The notes: generated by a model not told the origin, from the sequence alone. A DNA stretch of 64,000 nucleotides from Flaccisagitta enflata (GCA_965153355.1 OZ231126.1:54188001-54252000); one strand, 5' to 3'; positions 22,133 through 33,549 are shown, counted from the first letter of the stretch. Translations and numbers: made by a program.

Positions 22133-22342
22133 AGTCGCGTGCACGCGACTCTACAACCCGCATTGTCCGTCGGTCGGTCGGTCGGTCGGTCGGTCGGTTG
22201 GTCGGTCGGTCGGTCACACTTTACTTTTTTTTATGATTTTATTACTTTGACCTCCCTGCTCCTGCCTAAATGATCTGGTGACCTCAAATATGGCCCCTGC
22301 CCACCCGCACGCGACTTCGGTAGCCGTGTATCCGGCCTTGTT
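22133..22342 (+). mobile_element. HLE subfamily A1, complete
   Basis: Perfect 18-base palindrome AGTCGCGTGCACGCGACT, CTCTACAACCCGCATTG, (GGTC)n, an A1 body, CCGCACGCGACTTCGG, hairpin GCCG-TGTATC-CGGC and CTTGTT. Length 210, close to the 16552 copy. Confidence 0.95.
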
Positions 22343-22611
22343 TTTCTCTGAATGAACGAAAATCTAAGATCGTAGAAAGCAACAAAGGAAATGAAATGAA
22401 AAGAATAGAAAAGGAGGATTTGATACAAGCCTCACTTGATCGCTCTCAACCCCGAATTTCATTCAAAATCAAATGAATTTTTTCCCTCAATTGCCTTCGA
22501 TCAAGACCCTAAATAAATTTGCATCACATTTTGAGGAAATTCCTGTCAAGTCGACTGATGCATGATGGGATTATGATGATGTGGTTTCAACAAGCGGTCG
22601 TTTTTCTTTTT

Positions 22612-22832
22612 AGTCACGTGCTGGGCGACTCTACAAGCCGCTATGTCGGTCCGTCGGTTGGTCGGTCGGTTGGTCGGTGTGTCGGTCGGTCGGTTGGTCG
22701 TCCCCTTTATACTTTTTCGGCGTTTTTGAGCTTTTTGAGCATACGGCTCCTGCCAAATGCCCTAGTGACCTTCTCCAGCACTGCTCCTGCCCACCCGCAC
22801 TCGACTAGGGTAGCCGTGTATCCGGCCTTGTT
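22612..22832 (+). mobile_element. HLE subfamily A2, complete
   Basis: 5' AGTCACGTGCTGGGCGACTC, GGTCGGTTGGTC array, GTCCCCTTTATACTTTTTCG body with GCTCCTGCCAAATGCCC and AGTGACCTTCTCCA, 3' CCCGCACTCGACTAGG, and the GCCGTGTATCCGGC hairpin with CTTGTT. One substitution in each subterminal motif. Confidence 0.93.
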
Positions 22833-23739
22833 TCCTGTGCAAATGGGACGGTATTTGGGGGAGGAGAATAGGTCATTGATACCATGCAAACGTGTTCTGA
22901 ATCAAGTCTCGCAATGGGCAAGACTTTTTGAATAAGATTGGAATTGGGCTGCTGTCCAACTTGCTTTCTCAACATAGATTTTCTTCTAAGAACACCCCTT
23001 CCAAAATCAAGTGATTGCCCAGCAGGTTTTGATCTCCCATCCTGTCCATCCGACAATCTTGATACGTCTTGGGAGTTGGGACCCCCTTGTGAGTTGAGAC
23101 CCTCGAATTTTCTGAATGCATAATCGGTCTCGACTACACTTTTTTTTCATAAGAGACAACTTTTTTTAACTCAGCCTGGGTGTTCTTAAATTTTGGGCTG
23201 TTTTCAGCCTGAAATTCTTTTAAAGTGTTCTTAATTTCTTCGATGTTCATTAAAATATGAATTGTATGAAAAAATATTTGTACCTTAAACTTGGTAATCA
23301 TCATGGGTTTTTTTATATAATGCCTGATTTCATAATTAAACTAAATAAGGAAGTTATTTTATAGATAAAAAACCTATATTTATGAAAAATTTGAATAAAA
23401 TTCATTTTTTAGATCAGAAATTTAAAAAAAAAAATTCTTTTGGGTAGAATCTTTTTTCAGGCGGTCAGGTGACAAGGAAAATTTTCATCTTTCGAAATCG
23501 TTTTAAACTCACCATAACCTTTTCTTAGAACCACCTAAAGTCATTTCTTAGGATATCAGCGCTTAACGGATTGTAGCACAACGGAAAATGCAAGATTTCA
23601 CTCAATTATGCAAATTAGAGAAACGCACGGTAGTGCATGGCTCCTTAAAGCAGAATTTCCTCCTGTAGGTATTATTATGAAGCTCTATTTAACTTAAAAC
23701 CCTTAAAATTTAAGTGGGTCCTTCGATCCAACTTTTACA

Positions 23740-23810
23740 AGAGGTTATGTCGGTTGGTCTGTTTGTTGGTAAGTCAATCGGTCAGTCAGTTGGTCACGCA
23801 AACGATTGAA
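23740..23810 (+). mobile_element. HLE subfamily D-like fragment
   Basis: GGTTATGTCGGTTGGTC, GGTCAGTCAGTTGGTC and ACGCAAACGATTG match the array-to-body part of D copies; both ends absent or unrecognisable. Confidence 0.45.
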
Positions 23811-24058
23811 ATGCACAAAATGGCTGATTCTGACGTCTGACGTCATTCTTATCACCTTTCACGCCAAATTTATTTTCACTCTGTTGTTCGTTCGTTCGTT
23901 CGTTCGTTCAAAGACGTCCATTCAGAAATTCTATCTGCGAGGATCACTTATTAGTCATAACGTGGCCTTGTTAAAACAAAAGTTGCAAATCATTATCCCG
24001 CTCCATCCATCCTTTATGGGCAGCGGCCCCAAAGAGCCGATGTCCTGTAGGACGCATG

Positions 24059-24178
<120 letters not shown>

Positions 24179-24348
24179 ATGGAATTGGAGTGATCATGTA
24201 CATGTGCAAAACAATAACGCATACGCATAGATTTAGAAATATCCAACAGATTGCTGAATGACAACCATGGCGAGTTTGTCTCTTTTAGGTATGTCTTCGT
24301 TTTCTCTCTGGCTTGATTGCTTTATCTTCGAGTTAGAGTTAGCTTTTT

Positions 24349-24494
24349 AGTCGCGGACACGCGACTCTACACCTTGCCGTGTCGGTCGGTATGTCGGTAG
24401 ATCGGTCCGTCACATTTTTGAATTCCGAGCGGTTTTCGCATTACTGCTCCTGCCCAACCGTCCGCGACTGGATTGCCGTGTATCCGGCCTTGTT
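24349..24494 (+). mobile_element. HLE subfamily B, complete and minimal
   Basis: 5' AGTCGCGGACACGCGACT, CTCTACACCTTGCCGTG, a short GTCGGTCGG array, CACATTTTTGAATTCCGAGC, GGTTTTCGCATTACTGCTCC, 3' GTCCGCGACTGG, hairpin GCCG-TGTATC-CGGC, CTTGTT. AGTCGCGGAC and GTCCGCGACT are exact inverted complements. Length 146, same as the minus-strand copy at 46885-47030. Confidence 0.94.
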
Positions 24495-24785
24495 AGGCCA
24501 AATTTGACCAGTTAGGCTGCTCTTCATGAGAGTTATATAAATCTATATGGCTTAACTTTAATCTCAAAACCATAAAATGATTGCCTATGCCATTCTGGTT
24601 TATCTCCCGTTTTAATCAATTTCGACTAATTTTTACTAGTTTTCTGACCAGTTTGGCCAGTGTATATGATCAAAGCCCAAATAATCGCTAAAATGCATTA
24701 GCTAAGCCATTCCTGTGTCTCCAAACCAAATTTCATGGTTCCGAGCCGAGGCGTTCAAAACTAATGCTTCTTTCAAACATAGTGA

Positions 24786-24786
24786 T

Positions 24787-24838
<52 letters not shown>
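24786..24838. repeat. (GAC)n microsatellite
   Basis: GAT/GAC trinucleotides, about 18 units. Confidence 0.95.
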
Positions 24839-24839
<1 letters not shown>

Positions 24840-25902
24840 ATGTTTCATTGGAAACAGTTCTCAGATGCGTCAAAGAGTGTTTCCTCTTCATTAGCTTGCA
24901 AATACGGACTTTTGAACAACCTGATAGTTATTGAAATTGACCCTGGTAACTTTTGCCTATTTTCCGCTGAGTTTCTTAAAGCGTCGGAAATAGGGTCATC
25001 CTGTCAGATGATCAATTCTGATATCATTTCGTCCAATTGTTTCGTTGTCTTTTTTTTGCAGAGTTTAAAACATGCCAATGAAGGTAAAAAAGAAGGTTCA
25101 TTCCACATAGATTGCTTAACAACGGAATATGACATGATAAGAACACTTGTGACAAAATGGAACATGTCTTCTTAAAGCGCCGGAAATAGGGCTGGTCGGA
25201 AAAGCGGATAAGGAATTTTTCTGGCGATTTTGTTGATCAAATCAACGGTCGTCTTCGGTCTTTTAGGCCTAGATCTAGGGACTGCAACAGAAAAATCACT
25301 TTAATTCATTTGACAGATCCCCTCTAAAAAATTATGAAATAACACTTAGAATTGACGGGTTGAAAGCAATTTTGGTGCTACTTATACTTCATCTCTTGAG
25401 CAAGCTTTTTCGCGTCAAAATAAAGATATCGCCTTATTTTTTTTTTTCATCTTTCTCTAATAAGCCAATAGCGATAATTCCACGTTTCCCATGGTACGAA
25501 TGAAGCAAAACTGGCCCCAAAAAATGAGTATTTCTCTGTGCTACACATTTGCTACACGATTTTTACCAAAAATTGAGCATTATTTTTAAGTGAAATTACT
25601 TGAAAATCGCCAATTTTCAAAAAAACTCAAGTTCTTAGACTCAAATACGATCTCTGGGAATAATATTGGGTGCTGAGAAGTCTTGGATGGAAAGTGAAAC
25701 GCAAAATTCGAATGTAAATGGCATAAAAACCACCGGGACCGCCTGAAAAAAGATTCTACCTTTGAAAATGACCAAAACTGAATCTCAGCCTGGGTATTCT
25801 CTTATTTTGTTCTTAAAATTTTGGCCAATCTCAGGCTCATGTCTCTTATAAACTGGTCTCTTATAAAAAAGAAGTGTAGTGGAGGCAACTTATCAAGGTT
25901 TT

Positions 25903-26010
25903 AGGTGCGTCAATGCACCTCTACAATCGGTAGTGTCTGTCGGTTAGTCGGTCGGTTGGTCGGTCACGCAAACCTTTGACAATCCACCTGTTGGCCTACT
26001 TGGCCTTGTT
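25903..26010 (+). mobile_element. HLE subfamily D, short copy
   Basis: 5' hairpin AGGTGCGTCAATGCACCT, CTACAATCGG, GTCGGTTAGTCGGTCGG array, GGTCACGCAAACC, ATCCACCTGTT, then hairpin GGCC-TACTT-GGCC and TTGTT. Length 108. Confidence 0.88.
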
Positions 26011-26210
26011 TCTCTTCTTTTCCTGTTTTCTGGGCAGATTTTGCGTTGGATTCGCATTTCCTTCGACCATAAAAAAAAGGAGAAGAAATTTCATCCGCAA
26101 TTCCATTTTACGTCGAAAAAGCTTATTTCCGCAGAAAACATTCTTGTTTACCTTCCGTTGCCGATTGCTTGGAATCAACTCGGTGTGTGAGTGTGATCCA
26201 ACGTCTCCAC

Positions 26211-26270
26211 TTTCCTTTCCTTTAGGGAGACACGGACAGACAGACAGACAGGCAGACAGACAGCCTGATC
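26211..26270. repeat. (CAGA)n short array
   Basis: CAGACAGACAGACAGGCAGA and similar, embedded in unassigned sequence (26011-26377). Confidence 0.85.
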
Positions 26271-26377
26271 GGGCAACGTATGTGTTAGATTGGATTTGGC
26301 ACTTAACATGTGACAAATATGAAGACACAGATGGAAGAACAGACAGAAAAAACGATAAAAGCGAAGCAAAGGACTTA

Positions 26378-26634
26378 GGGTGCGTTTCTAGTCAGACAAC
26401 CGCGTTTTGAACGGGCCACTCAGTCGCTCGCTATGTTCGTTCGCTCGCACCGCTCACTCCGCTCACTCGCTCTGCTTCGCTACGCTCGCTTCACCCGCTC
26501 GCTACGTTGACGGGCTCGCTCACTCACTTCGCTCACTCCCTCTTGGGAAGGTTGAAATTCTTGAATATGTGTTCATGCTGTGATCGCGTTTCACAGGAAC
26601 AAACGCGTTTTCCATTTTCACTAGAAACACACCC
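26378..26634 (-). mobile_element. GGGCGTGTTTCTAGT TIR element, copy 2
   Basis: Reverse orientation: starts GGGTGCGTTTCTAGTCAG and ends CACTAGAAACACACCC on the plus strand, with inverted CGCTCACTCCGCTCACTCGC tracts inside. Length 257. Confidence 0.87.
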
Positions 26635-26721
26635 TAAGGAGGCTCTCAAAACATGTTTGTCGATCATTCGATTCAGTACGAGATCTCACCGTGGCTAAAA
26701 ACAGCCAAAAAACGTGATTTA

Positions 26722-27054
26722 TGCATAGTGGAATGGGTACAATTTGGGCATTTGTATGAAACATCATTTCCAAGCACTTTTCTTGTTCCTTTTGCATATC
26801 AAGAGCCCAAACTCTTTGAAAAATCGATTTGGGTTTGATCTAGACATTCCGTTATCAATGCTGTAGTTGTATAAAATTGATTGCTGGAGTTATGAGAGTA
26901 ATTCTATACAACTACAGCATTGATGACGGAGTGCCTAGATCCGGTCCAAATTGATTTTCCAAAGAGATGAGGCTTTTAATATGCAAATGGAATATAAAAA
27001 GTGCTTGGAAATTATATTTTATTCCAATGCCCAAATTGAGCCCACTCTAATGCA
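26722..27054. mobile_element. Near full-length palindromic foldback
   Basis: Left TGCATAGTGGAATGGG and right CCCACTCTAATGCA are inverted; inner CAATGCTGTAGTTGTATA and TATACAACTACAGCATTG match exactly around a centre near 26888. Arms of about 155 bases, diverged outward. No coding capacity. Confidence 0.82.
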
Positions 27055-27071
27055 CAGACTCTAATGCGGCT

Positions 27072-27136
27072 TACCGACGGACCGATGTCCGGACGGACGG
27101 ATGGACAGACCCTCTTATAGAGATGCATTCCTGACG
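27072..27136 (-). mobile_element. HLE subfamily C, 5' fragment
   Basis: On the minus strand: GAGTCCGTCAGGAATGCATC, TCTATAAGAGGGTC, then GTCC/ATCC array. Matches the first 60 bases of 38758 and 50440. Partly repeated at 28331-28379 by the tandem duplication. Confidence 0.85.
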
Positions 27137-27289
27137 GACTCATCTGAAAAGATACAGAAAAAAACCAGGCATGTACAAATTAGTGCGCTCCCGGCAATAC
27201 ACCCCACTGGCATAACTGAACAAACAGAGAACGAAGGATAGCCACGTGGCCACACTGTGGACATACGCGCATCATTCATAAGGAAGTAC

Positions 27290-27330
27290 AGTTGAACCCC
27301 GCTATAATGGATCCAAGCGTAGCGGAAATC
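27290..27330. mobile_element. Solo TIR-like end CAGTTGAACCCCGC
   Basis: TACAGTTGAACCCCGCTATA resembles a mariner-type TIR terminus with TA. A similar inverted end (TATAGCGGGGTTTAACTCTA) sits at 30854-30873. Duplicated at 28533. Whether they bound one element is unresolved. Confidence 0.4.
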
Positions 27331-27685
27331 CATTTATAACAGATTCAAAAACTTGGTCTCTCTATATTGAGGTGCACACAAAGGGGCAATTTCTACGGTC
27401 AAATCATACTCAAGAAAAAATATTGAAATGATAAATTTACATTTTTTTTGAGAGAAATTGTATTATTACCAAATATTATTGATTTATTTGCATTGGGAAT
27501 TGTTTATGTGTACAAAATCAGTTGAAAAGTTGAGAAATATTAAAGAAAATCATCCCTATTCCTTGACTTGTCTCAGCTGAAATTCTTAATCTGTCTGTGA
27601 ATGCAAAAATTTGCATTTCTAAAAACATAGCCCTATTCTAATAACATATAGGCAAAGGGCCATGTTCTAAGAAATGCAGATTTTT

Positions 27686-28165
27686 AGTCGCGTGCACGCG
27701 ACTCTATACCCCGCTTCGTCCGACCGTCGGTCGGTCGGTCGGTCGGTTGGTTGGTCGGTCTGTCCCCATTTTACTTTTTTTATTCGTTTTATTCCTATCA
27801 AGTCATTTTAAGTCAATTAAGTGATTTTGAGTCAAACTACATCATTTTAAGTCATTTTAAGTCATTTTAAGTCACTTTAAGTCAAGTTAAGTCATTTGAG
27901 TCATTATTGAATTTTAGTCAATTTAAGTCAATCTAAGTCATTTTAAGTCATTTTAAGTTAATTTAAGTCAGTTTAACTCAGTATAAGTCAATTAAAAGCA
28001 GTTTAAGTCAATTTAAGTCATTTCATGTCATTTTTGAATTTTAGTTTATCTAAGTCAATTTAGGTCATTTTAAGTCAATTTAACTCATTTAAAGTCAATT
28101 TAAGTCAGTATAAGTCAGTATAAGTCAATTTAAGTCAATTTAAGTCATTTTATATCATTTCAGTC
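27686..28165 (+). mobile_element. HLE subfamily E, 5' part plus array (unit 1)
   Basis: AGTCGCGTGCACGCGACT, CTCTATACCCCGCTTCG, GTCGGTCGG array, CCCATTTTACTTTTTTTATT, then AAGTCATTTT/AAGTCAATTT 10-mers (27798-28160). No HLE 3' end follows in this unit. Confidence 0.88.
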
Positions 28166-28330
28166 ATTTTTTAAATTCGCGTAGTATAGTCCTTCACTTT
28201 TTATTTACATACATCAGAGAAAAACTATCGTAAATTCTTGGAAACGACAATAACAAAGAAGTGGTACCCAGTTACAAGGCTCAAATTTCATCAGTCATTA
28301 AAAATTTAGCTTCCCTAGCCTTGAGAGAAG

Positions 28331-29573
28331 TCCGGACGGACGGATGGACAGACCCTCTTATAGAGATGCATTCCTGACGGACTCATCTGAAAAGATACAG
28401 AAAAAAACCAGGCATGTACAAATTAGTGCGCTCCCGGCAATACACCCCACTGGCATAACTGAACAAACAGAGAACGAAGGATAGCCACGTGGCCACACTG
28501 TGGACATACGCGCATCATTCATAAGGAAGTACAGTTGAACCCCGCTATAATGGATCCAAGCGTAGCGGAAATCCATTTATAACAGATTCAAAAACTTGGT
28601 CTCTCTATATTGAGGTGCACACAAAGGGGCAATTTCTACGGTCAAATCATACTCAAGAAAAAATATTGAAATGATAAATTTACATTTTTTTTGAGAGAAA
28701 TTGTATTATTACCAAATATTATTGATTTATTTGCATTGGGAATTGTTTATGTGTACAAAATCAGTTGAAAAGTTGAGAAATATTAAAGAAAATCATCCCT
28801 ATTCCTTGACTTGTCTCAGCTGAAATTCTTAATCTGTCTGTGAATGCAAAAATTTGCATTTCTAAAAACATAGCCCTATTCTAATAACATATAGGCAAAG
28901 GGCCATGTTCTAAGAAATGCAGATTTTTAGTCGCGTGCACGCGACTCTATACCCCGCTTCGTCCGTCCGTCGGTCGGTCGGTCGGTCGGTTGGTTGGTCG
29001 GTCTGTCCCCATTTTACTTTTTTTATTCGTTTTATTCCTATCAAGTCATTTTAAGTCAATTAAGTGATTTTGAGTCAAATTAGATCATTTTAAGTCATTT
29101 TAAGTCATTTTAAGTCACTTTAAGTCAAGTTAAGTCATTTGAGTCATTATTGAATTTTAGTCAATTTAAGTCAATCTAAGTCATTTTAAGTCATTTTAAG
29201 TTAATTTAAGTCAGTTTAACTCAGTATAAGTCAATTAAAAGCAGTTTAAGTCAATTTAAGTCATTTCATGTCATTTTTGAATTTTAGTTTATCTAAGTCA
29301 ATTTAGGTCATTTTAAGTCAATTTAACTCATTTAAAGTCAATTTAAGTCAGTATAAGTCAGTATAAGTCAATTTAAGTCAATTTAAGTCATTTTATATCA
29401 TTTCAGTCATTTTTTAAATTCGCGTAGTATAGTCCTTCACTTTTTATTTACATACATCAGAGAAAAACTATCGTAAATTCTTGGAAACGACAATAACAAA
29501 GAAGTGGTACCCAGTTACAAGGCTCAAATTTCATCAGTCATTAAAAATTTAGCTTCCCTAGCCTTGAGAGAAG
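28331..29573. repeat. 1243-bp tandem duplication, unit 2
   Basis: Second copy, joined directly to unit 1 at GAGAGAAG|TCCGGACGG. It ends at GAGAGAAG, after which sequence diverges (TATAAATATT). Confidence 0.95.
28929..29408 (+). mobile_element. HLE subfamily E, 5' part plus array (unit 2)
   Basis: Duplicate of 27686-28165. The 3' end at 30669-30700 may belong to this copy, which would give an element of about 1.77 kb with two arrays. Confidence 0.85.
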
Positions 29574-29699
29574 TATAAATATTTGCGCAAATTAAAGCGG
29601 AAATATTTTCTACATTCCTGTTCCAAAATACAAGCAAGAAGAGAAAAGGATCTGACCTCAGAAATGAGGCTAAATTCAGCTAAAAACGTACATCTGAAA

Positions 29700-30645
29700 A
29701 AGCGAGATGATTATAGGTAATTATAGGTCATTATGCAATTTTGGGTAATCATAGGTCATTATAGGTCATTATGCAATTATAGGTAATCATAGGTCATTAT
29801 AGGTAATCATATGTCATTATAGGTTATTATAGGTCATTATGTAATTATAGGTAATTATAGGTTATTAAGGGTAATTATAGGTTATTATGCAATTGTAGGT
29901 CATTATTGGTAATTATAGGTCAGTATATAATCATAGGTAAATATAGGTAATTATAGGTAATTATAGGTCATTAAAGGTAATTATATGTATTCATAGGTAA
30001 CTATAGGTCATTATGTAATTATAGGTAATCATAGGTCATTATACATAACTATAGGTCATTATAGGTCATTATGCAATTTTAGGTCATTATTGGTAATTAT
30101 ATGTCATTATGTAATTATAGATAATTATAGGTAATTAAAGGTTATTATAGATCATTATAAGTAATTATAGGTCATTATGTAATTATAGGTTATCAAAGGT
30201 AATAATAGGTAAATATAGGTCATTATGAAATTATGGGTTATTATAGGTAATCAAAGGTCATTATAGGTAATTATTGGTCCATATGTAATAATAGGTGATC
30301 ATAGGTCTTTATAGGTACTTATAGGTCAGTATTTGATTATAGGTAATTATAGGTAATTTTAGGTTATTATAGGTAATCATGGGTCATTATAGGTAATTAT
30401 AGGTCATTATGTTATTATAGGTAATTATGGGTAATCATACATCATTATAGGTAATTATTGGTCCATATGTAATTATAGGTAATCATAGGTCTTTAAAGGT
30501 ACGTATAGGTCATTATTTAATTATGGGTAATTATAGGTAATTATAGGTAATTATAGGTAATCATAGGTCATTATAGGCAATTATAGGTCAATAGGTACTT
30601 ATAGTCATTATTGTCATTACAGGAAATAACGTACTTATACAATTA
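29700..30645. repeat. ATAGGTAATT / ATAGGTCATT minisatellite
   Basis: About 90 degenerate 10-base units over 950 bases, ending just before an HLE 3' terminus. Confidence 0.95.
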
Positions 30646-30668
30646 GGCGATTACATAATTAAGTAAGT

Positions 30669-30700
30669 CTCGCACGCGACTTATAGGTGTTGGCCTTGTT
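30669..30700 (+). mobile_element. HLE subfamily E, 3' end
   Basis: TCGCACGCGACTTATAGG then TGTTGGCCTTGTT, matching 35650-35677. Confidence 0.85.
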
Positions 30701-31051
30701 GCATGCAGAGACAGATTAAAAATTTCATGCAAAATGACTACCCAAATTTGCTGCTTGTGTGCACTGCGACTTATGTATATTTCTTTTAATTTCAATGTTG
30801 GCAATAATTAAACTCTGCCTATACCGGACAAGATTTGTGGGTTCTTTGACATCTGTTATAGCGGGGTTTAACTCTATTGGACATACTGAGCAAACAGAAT
30901 ATGGATGGCAAACAAACAGGCAGACAGGATCGCTGATGGAGAAAACCGCTCAAGAAATCAGAAGAATTTATGCACGAGCAAAATCTATAAATCGTCGTCT
31001 CTTAATTACATCAAAGCTCCCTTGACAGAAAAAACCTTGGATTCCGAGAAA

Positions 31052-31282
<231 letters not shown>

Positions 31283-31289
31283 CTTAAAG

Positions 31290-31804
31290 AGGAATAAAGA
31301 GGCCAGATCCTCGCACACTGCAAATATCAGTCGTGCCCATCTGGAATGAATGGCTTCTAATTTGTCATTGATATGACAGCTCATACAACAAGCAACAGTC
31401 AAAAAACACTGATTACCCCTAAACAATTTAAACAAATACTTTGGAAAAACGCGACTGACTTTCAAAGATGCACCTAGGCCTTTCGGTGTACCCTTCGTTT
31501 GAATGGGTATGCTTCTCCTGCTTTCAGACTTACAAGTCTAAATCAAAAGCACAAGTGGCTGCATTGAACGTATCATAAGACGTATCATATCACAATTTTG
31601 ATCGCACGTATTACGTATTTTCCTTGGGGTTCTCCACCTGATCGCGCCTCTAGGCAAATTTAAATTGGGATTAAAACCAAGCAATATTTCAGAATTTCAA
31701 AAATATGGCCAAACGTTTCCTTAACTTGTACCATTTCATTGCTGTTTTTTTTATTTATTACATAAAATGTTGTTTCTTTAATTCGCGCGAAAAAAAATTA
31801 CATA
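31290..31804. other. Unassigned sequence
   Basis: No gene or repeat recognised by eye. Confidence 0.4.
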
Positions 31805-32070
31805 GGGCGTGTTTCTAGTGAGCGCCAAAAACGTGTTTGTTCCCGTGAAACGCGATAACAGCGTGAACACATATTCAAAGATTTCAACTGTCCCACGAGG
31901 GAGTGAGCGAAGTGAGTGAGTGAGCCCGTGAACGGAGCGAGCGAGCGAAGCGAGCGTAGCGAAGCGGAGCGCTGCGGAGCGAGTGAGCGGAGTGAGCGGT
32001 GCAAGCGAACGAATGTAGCGAGCGACCGAGTGGCCTGTTCAAAACGCGATTGTCTGTGACTAGAAACGCC
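31805..32070 (+). mobile_element. GGGCGTGTTTCTAGT TIR element, copy 3
   Basis: GGGCGTGTTTCTAGTGAG to TGACTAGAAACGCC. Internal GAGCGAGCGAAGCGAGCG tract. Length 266. Confidence 0.88.
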
Positions 32071-32300
32071 TCCATAGAATGGCGTCAAAGCTTACATGCT
32101 CTGTGCCGAAAAAGGAAATCTTAACGTTTTTGATGAGATGGAATTTGCGCCATAATATCTTGCATGTTTCTTGTCCAATGTCCCATAAAGCGCCCACATT
32201 CCAATCCCAAAAAAGATCCCATTAGATTACCACGAAGGGGGGGAAGAGAGGCAGGGAAGAGAAAGAAACGTCCACAGAGAAACATGGTCAAGAAATGTTC

Positions 32301-32417
32301 TATCCTGTTTTCTTTTTCTTTCATTTTCTTTTCATTTTTTGCCTTCTTCTTCTTAAGCCCATGTAAAAGAAGAAGGCAAAAAATGAAAAGAAAATGAAAG
32401 AAAAAGAAAACAGGATA
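32301..32417. repeat. Perfect 51-bp inverted repeat
   Basis: 32301-32351 (TATCCTGTTTTCTTTTTC...) is the exact reverse complement of 32367-32417 (...GAAAACAGGATA), with a 15-base loop CTTAAGCCCATGTAA. Arms are pyrimidine-rich and purine-rich respectively. Flanks do not extend the pairing. A transcript would fold into a long perfect hairpin. Confidence 0.97.
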
Positions 32418-32579
32418 AAAATAAAACATATTGAGGGGAAGATTGAGAGAATAAGTGTGTCTTTCAAACAGATTAGGCAATATCTCTTGCATGAGAGTGT
32501 GATTTAGGATTTTGAAGAGAATGAATAAGTAATAAAGCATGTCGGGCATGAACCTCTTTTGGAATTGAAACTGGTTACC

Positions 32580-32723
32580 GACAGCCTTAAAATGACTTAA
32601 AATGATATAAAACGACAAAAAAAAAAGCAAAGTGTAACGGACGGACGGACCGACGGACCGACGCGTCGGATGGACGGACCGACAGTCGGACTTAGCGGGT
32701 CATAGAGTTGCGAGCACGCGACT
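32580..32723 (-). mobile_element. HLE subfamily E, 5' part
   Basis: On the minus strand: AGTCGCGTGCTCGCAACTC, TATGACCCGC, GTCCGTCC-type array, then AAGTCATTTT repeats. No 3' end found. Confidence 0.75.
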
Positions 32724-32756
32724 AAAAAACGCTGGGCGGCGAGTTTAAGCCTCGCG

Positions 32757-33230
32757 ATGGGCGAATCTTTTCAACGAAATTTGGAAGGCTCTGCCGTATC
32801 AATGTGGTTAAAGGGTGAGCTCCTGGTGAACTCCAGCGTAAATAGCGGGAGGGTAGACCATATGACTACGAACAGCCCTCAAATCAACAACAACAACCTA
32901 CAAAACCTTCCAACGGCACTGCGGACCTACGGACTCAACATCTTGATCTTGCCGAGATGTCAGGCATGTGGGGAAGTATGAAAGCAAGGCAGGATGCATG
33001 GCTTAGTATTAGACCATTTGCCCCCTAAGTGACCCTTCCATATACGGATGGACAGACGAGGACCTGCGGAATTGCGGACTCTTCTCATGTGCTATCAGTG
33101 GCCGAACTAAAAAAACAGCGGCAAAGCAGAATTCAACTGAGAGATGGTTGCTAAATGAAGTCCAAGGACTACCATTAGATGAGATGGATGGTGCTCGCAA
33201 CGTGAGGGTCTTTTTTCTATGTGGAGGTTA
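32757..33230. other. Possible coding-derived remnant, unassigned
   Basis: Less AT-rich, non-repetitive stretch. A 74-codon plus frame (32757-32981) ends in ALRTYGLNILILPRC, vaguely like the start of LINE endonuclease domains, but nothing follows to support it. Reported only as a hint. Confidence 0.2.
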
Positions 33231-33289
33231 AGGGATTCTTTTTTAGAAAGTTGACACCAGAGTCATTCATCAAAACCTTCATCTTCTAA

Positions 33290-33549
33290 GGGCATGTTTC
33301 TAGTGAGCGCCAAAAACGCGTTTGTTCCCGTGGAACGCAATAACAGTGTGAACACATATTCAAGAGTTTCAACTGTCCAACGAGGGAGTGAGCGAAGTGA
33401 GTGAGCGAGCCTGTGAACGGAGCAAGCGAGCGTAGCAAAGCGGAGCGCTGCGGAGCGAGTGAGTGGAGTGAGCGGTGCAAGCGAACGAACGTAGCGAGCG
33501 ACCGAGTGGCCCTTTCAAAACGCGATCGTCTTTGACTAGAAACGCCCCC
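33290..33549 (+). mobile_element. GGGCGTGTTTCTAGT TIR element, copy 4
   Basis: GGGCATGTTTCTAGTGAG to TTTGACTAGAAACGCCCC. Length 260, same interior as the 31805 copy. Confidence 0.88.

Larger units (their letters stand above)
27088..28330. repeat. 1243-bp tandem duplication, unit 1
   Basis: Bases 27088-28330 recur at 28331-29573 with a fixed 1243-base offset. I see about three substitutions by eye (around 27726 and 27837-27842), about 99.8% identity. The unit contains the HLE 5' end at 27686 and its AAGTCATTTT array. Left breakpoint lies in the GGAC array of an HLE-C fragment. Confidence 0.95.

Noticed and set aside
24840-25175. 111-codon plus-strand frame as a real gene
   Set aside because: Mixed composition but no recognisable domain, no neighbours, and it lies within an inverted-repeat-bounded block that also holds an HLE and arrays.
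27115-28576. Two identical 72-codon minus frames as a duplicated gene
   Set aside because: Identity is explained by the 1243-bp tandem duplication; the frame starts in a TIR-like end and ends in an HLE fragment.
29700-30645. CRISPR array or bacterial repeat cluster
   Set aside because: Units are about 10 bases, directly abutting, with no unique spacers; the whole window is eukaryotic.
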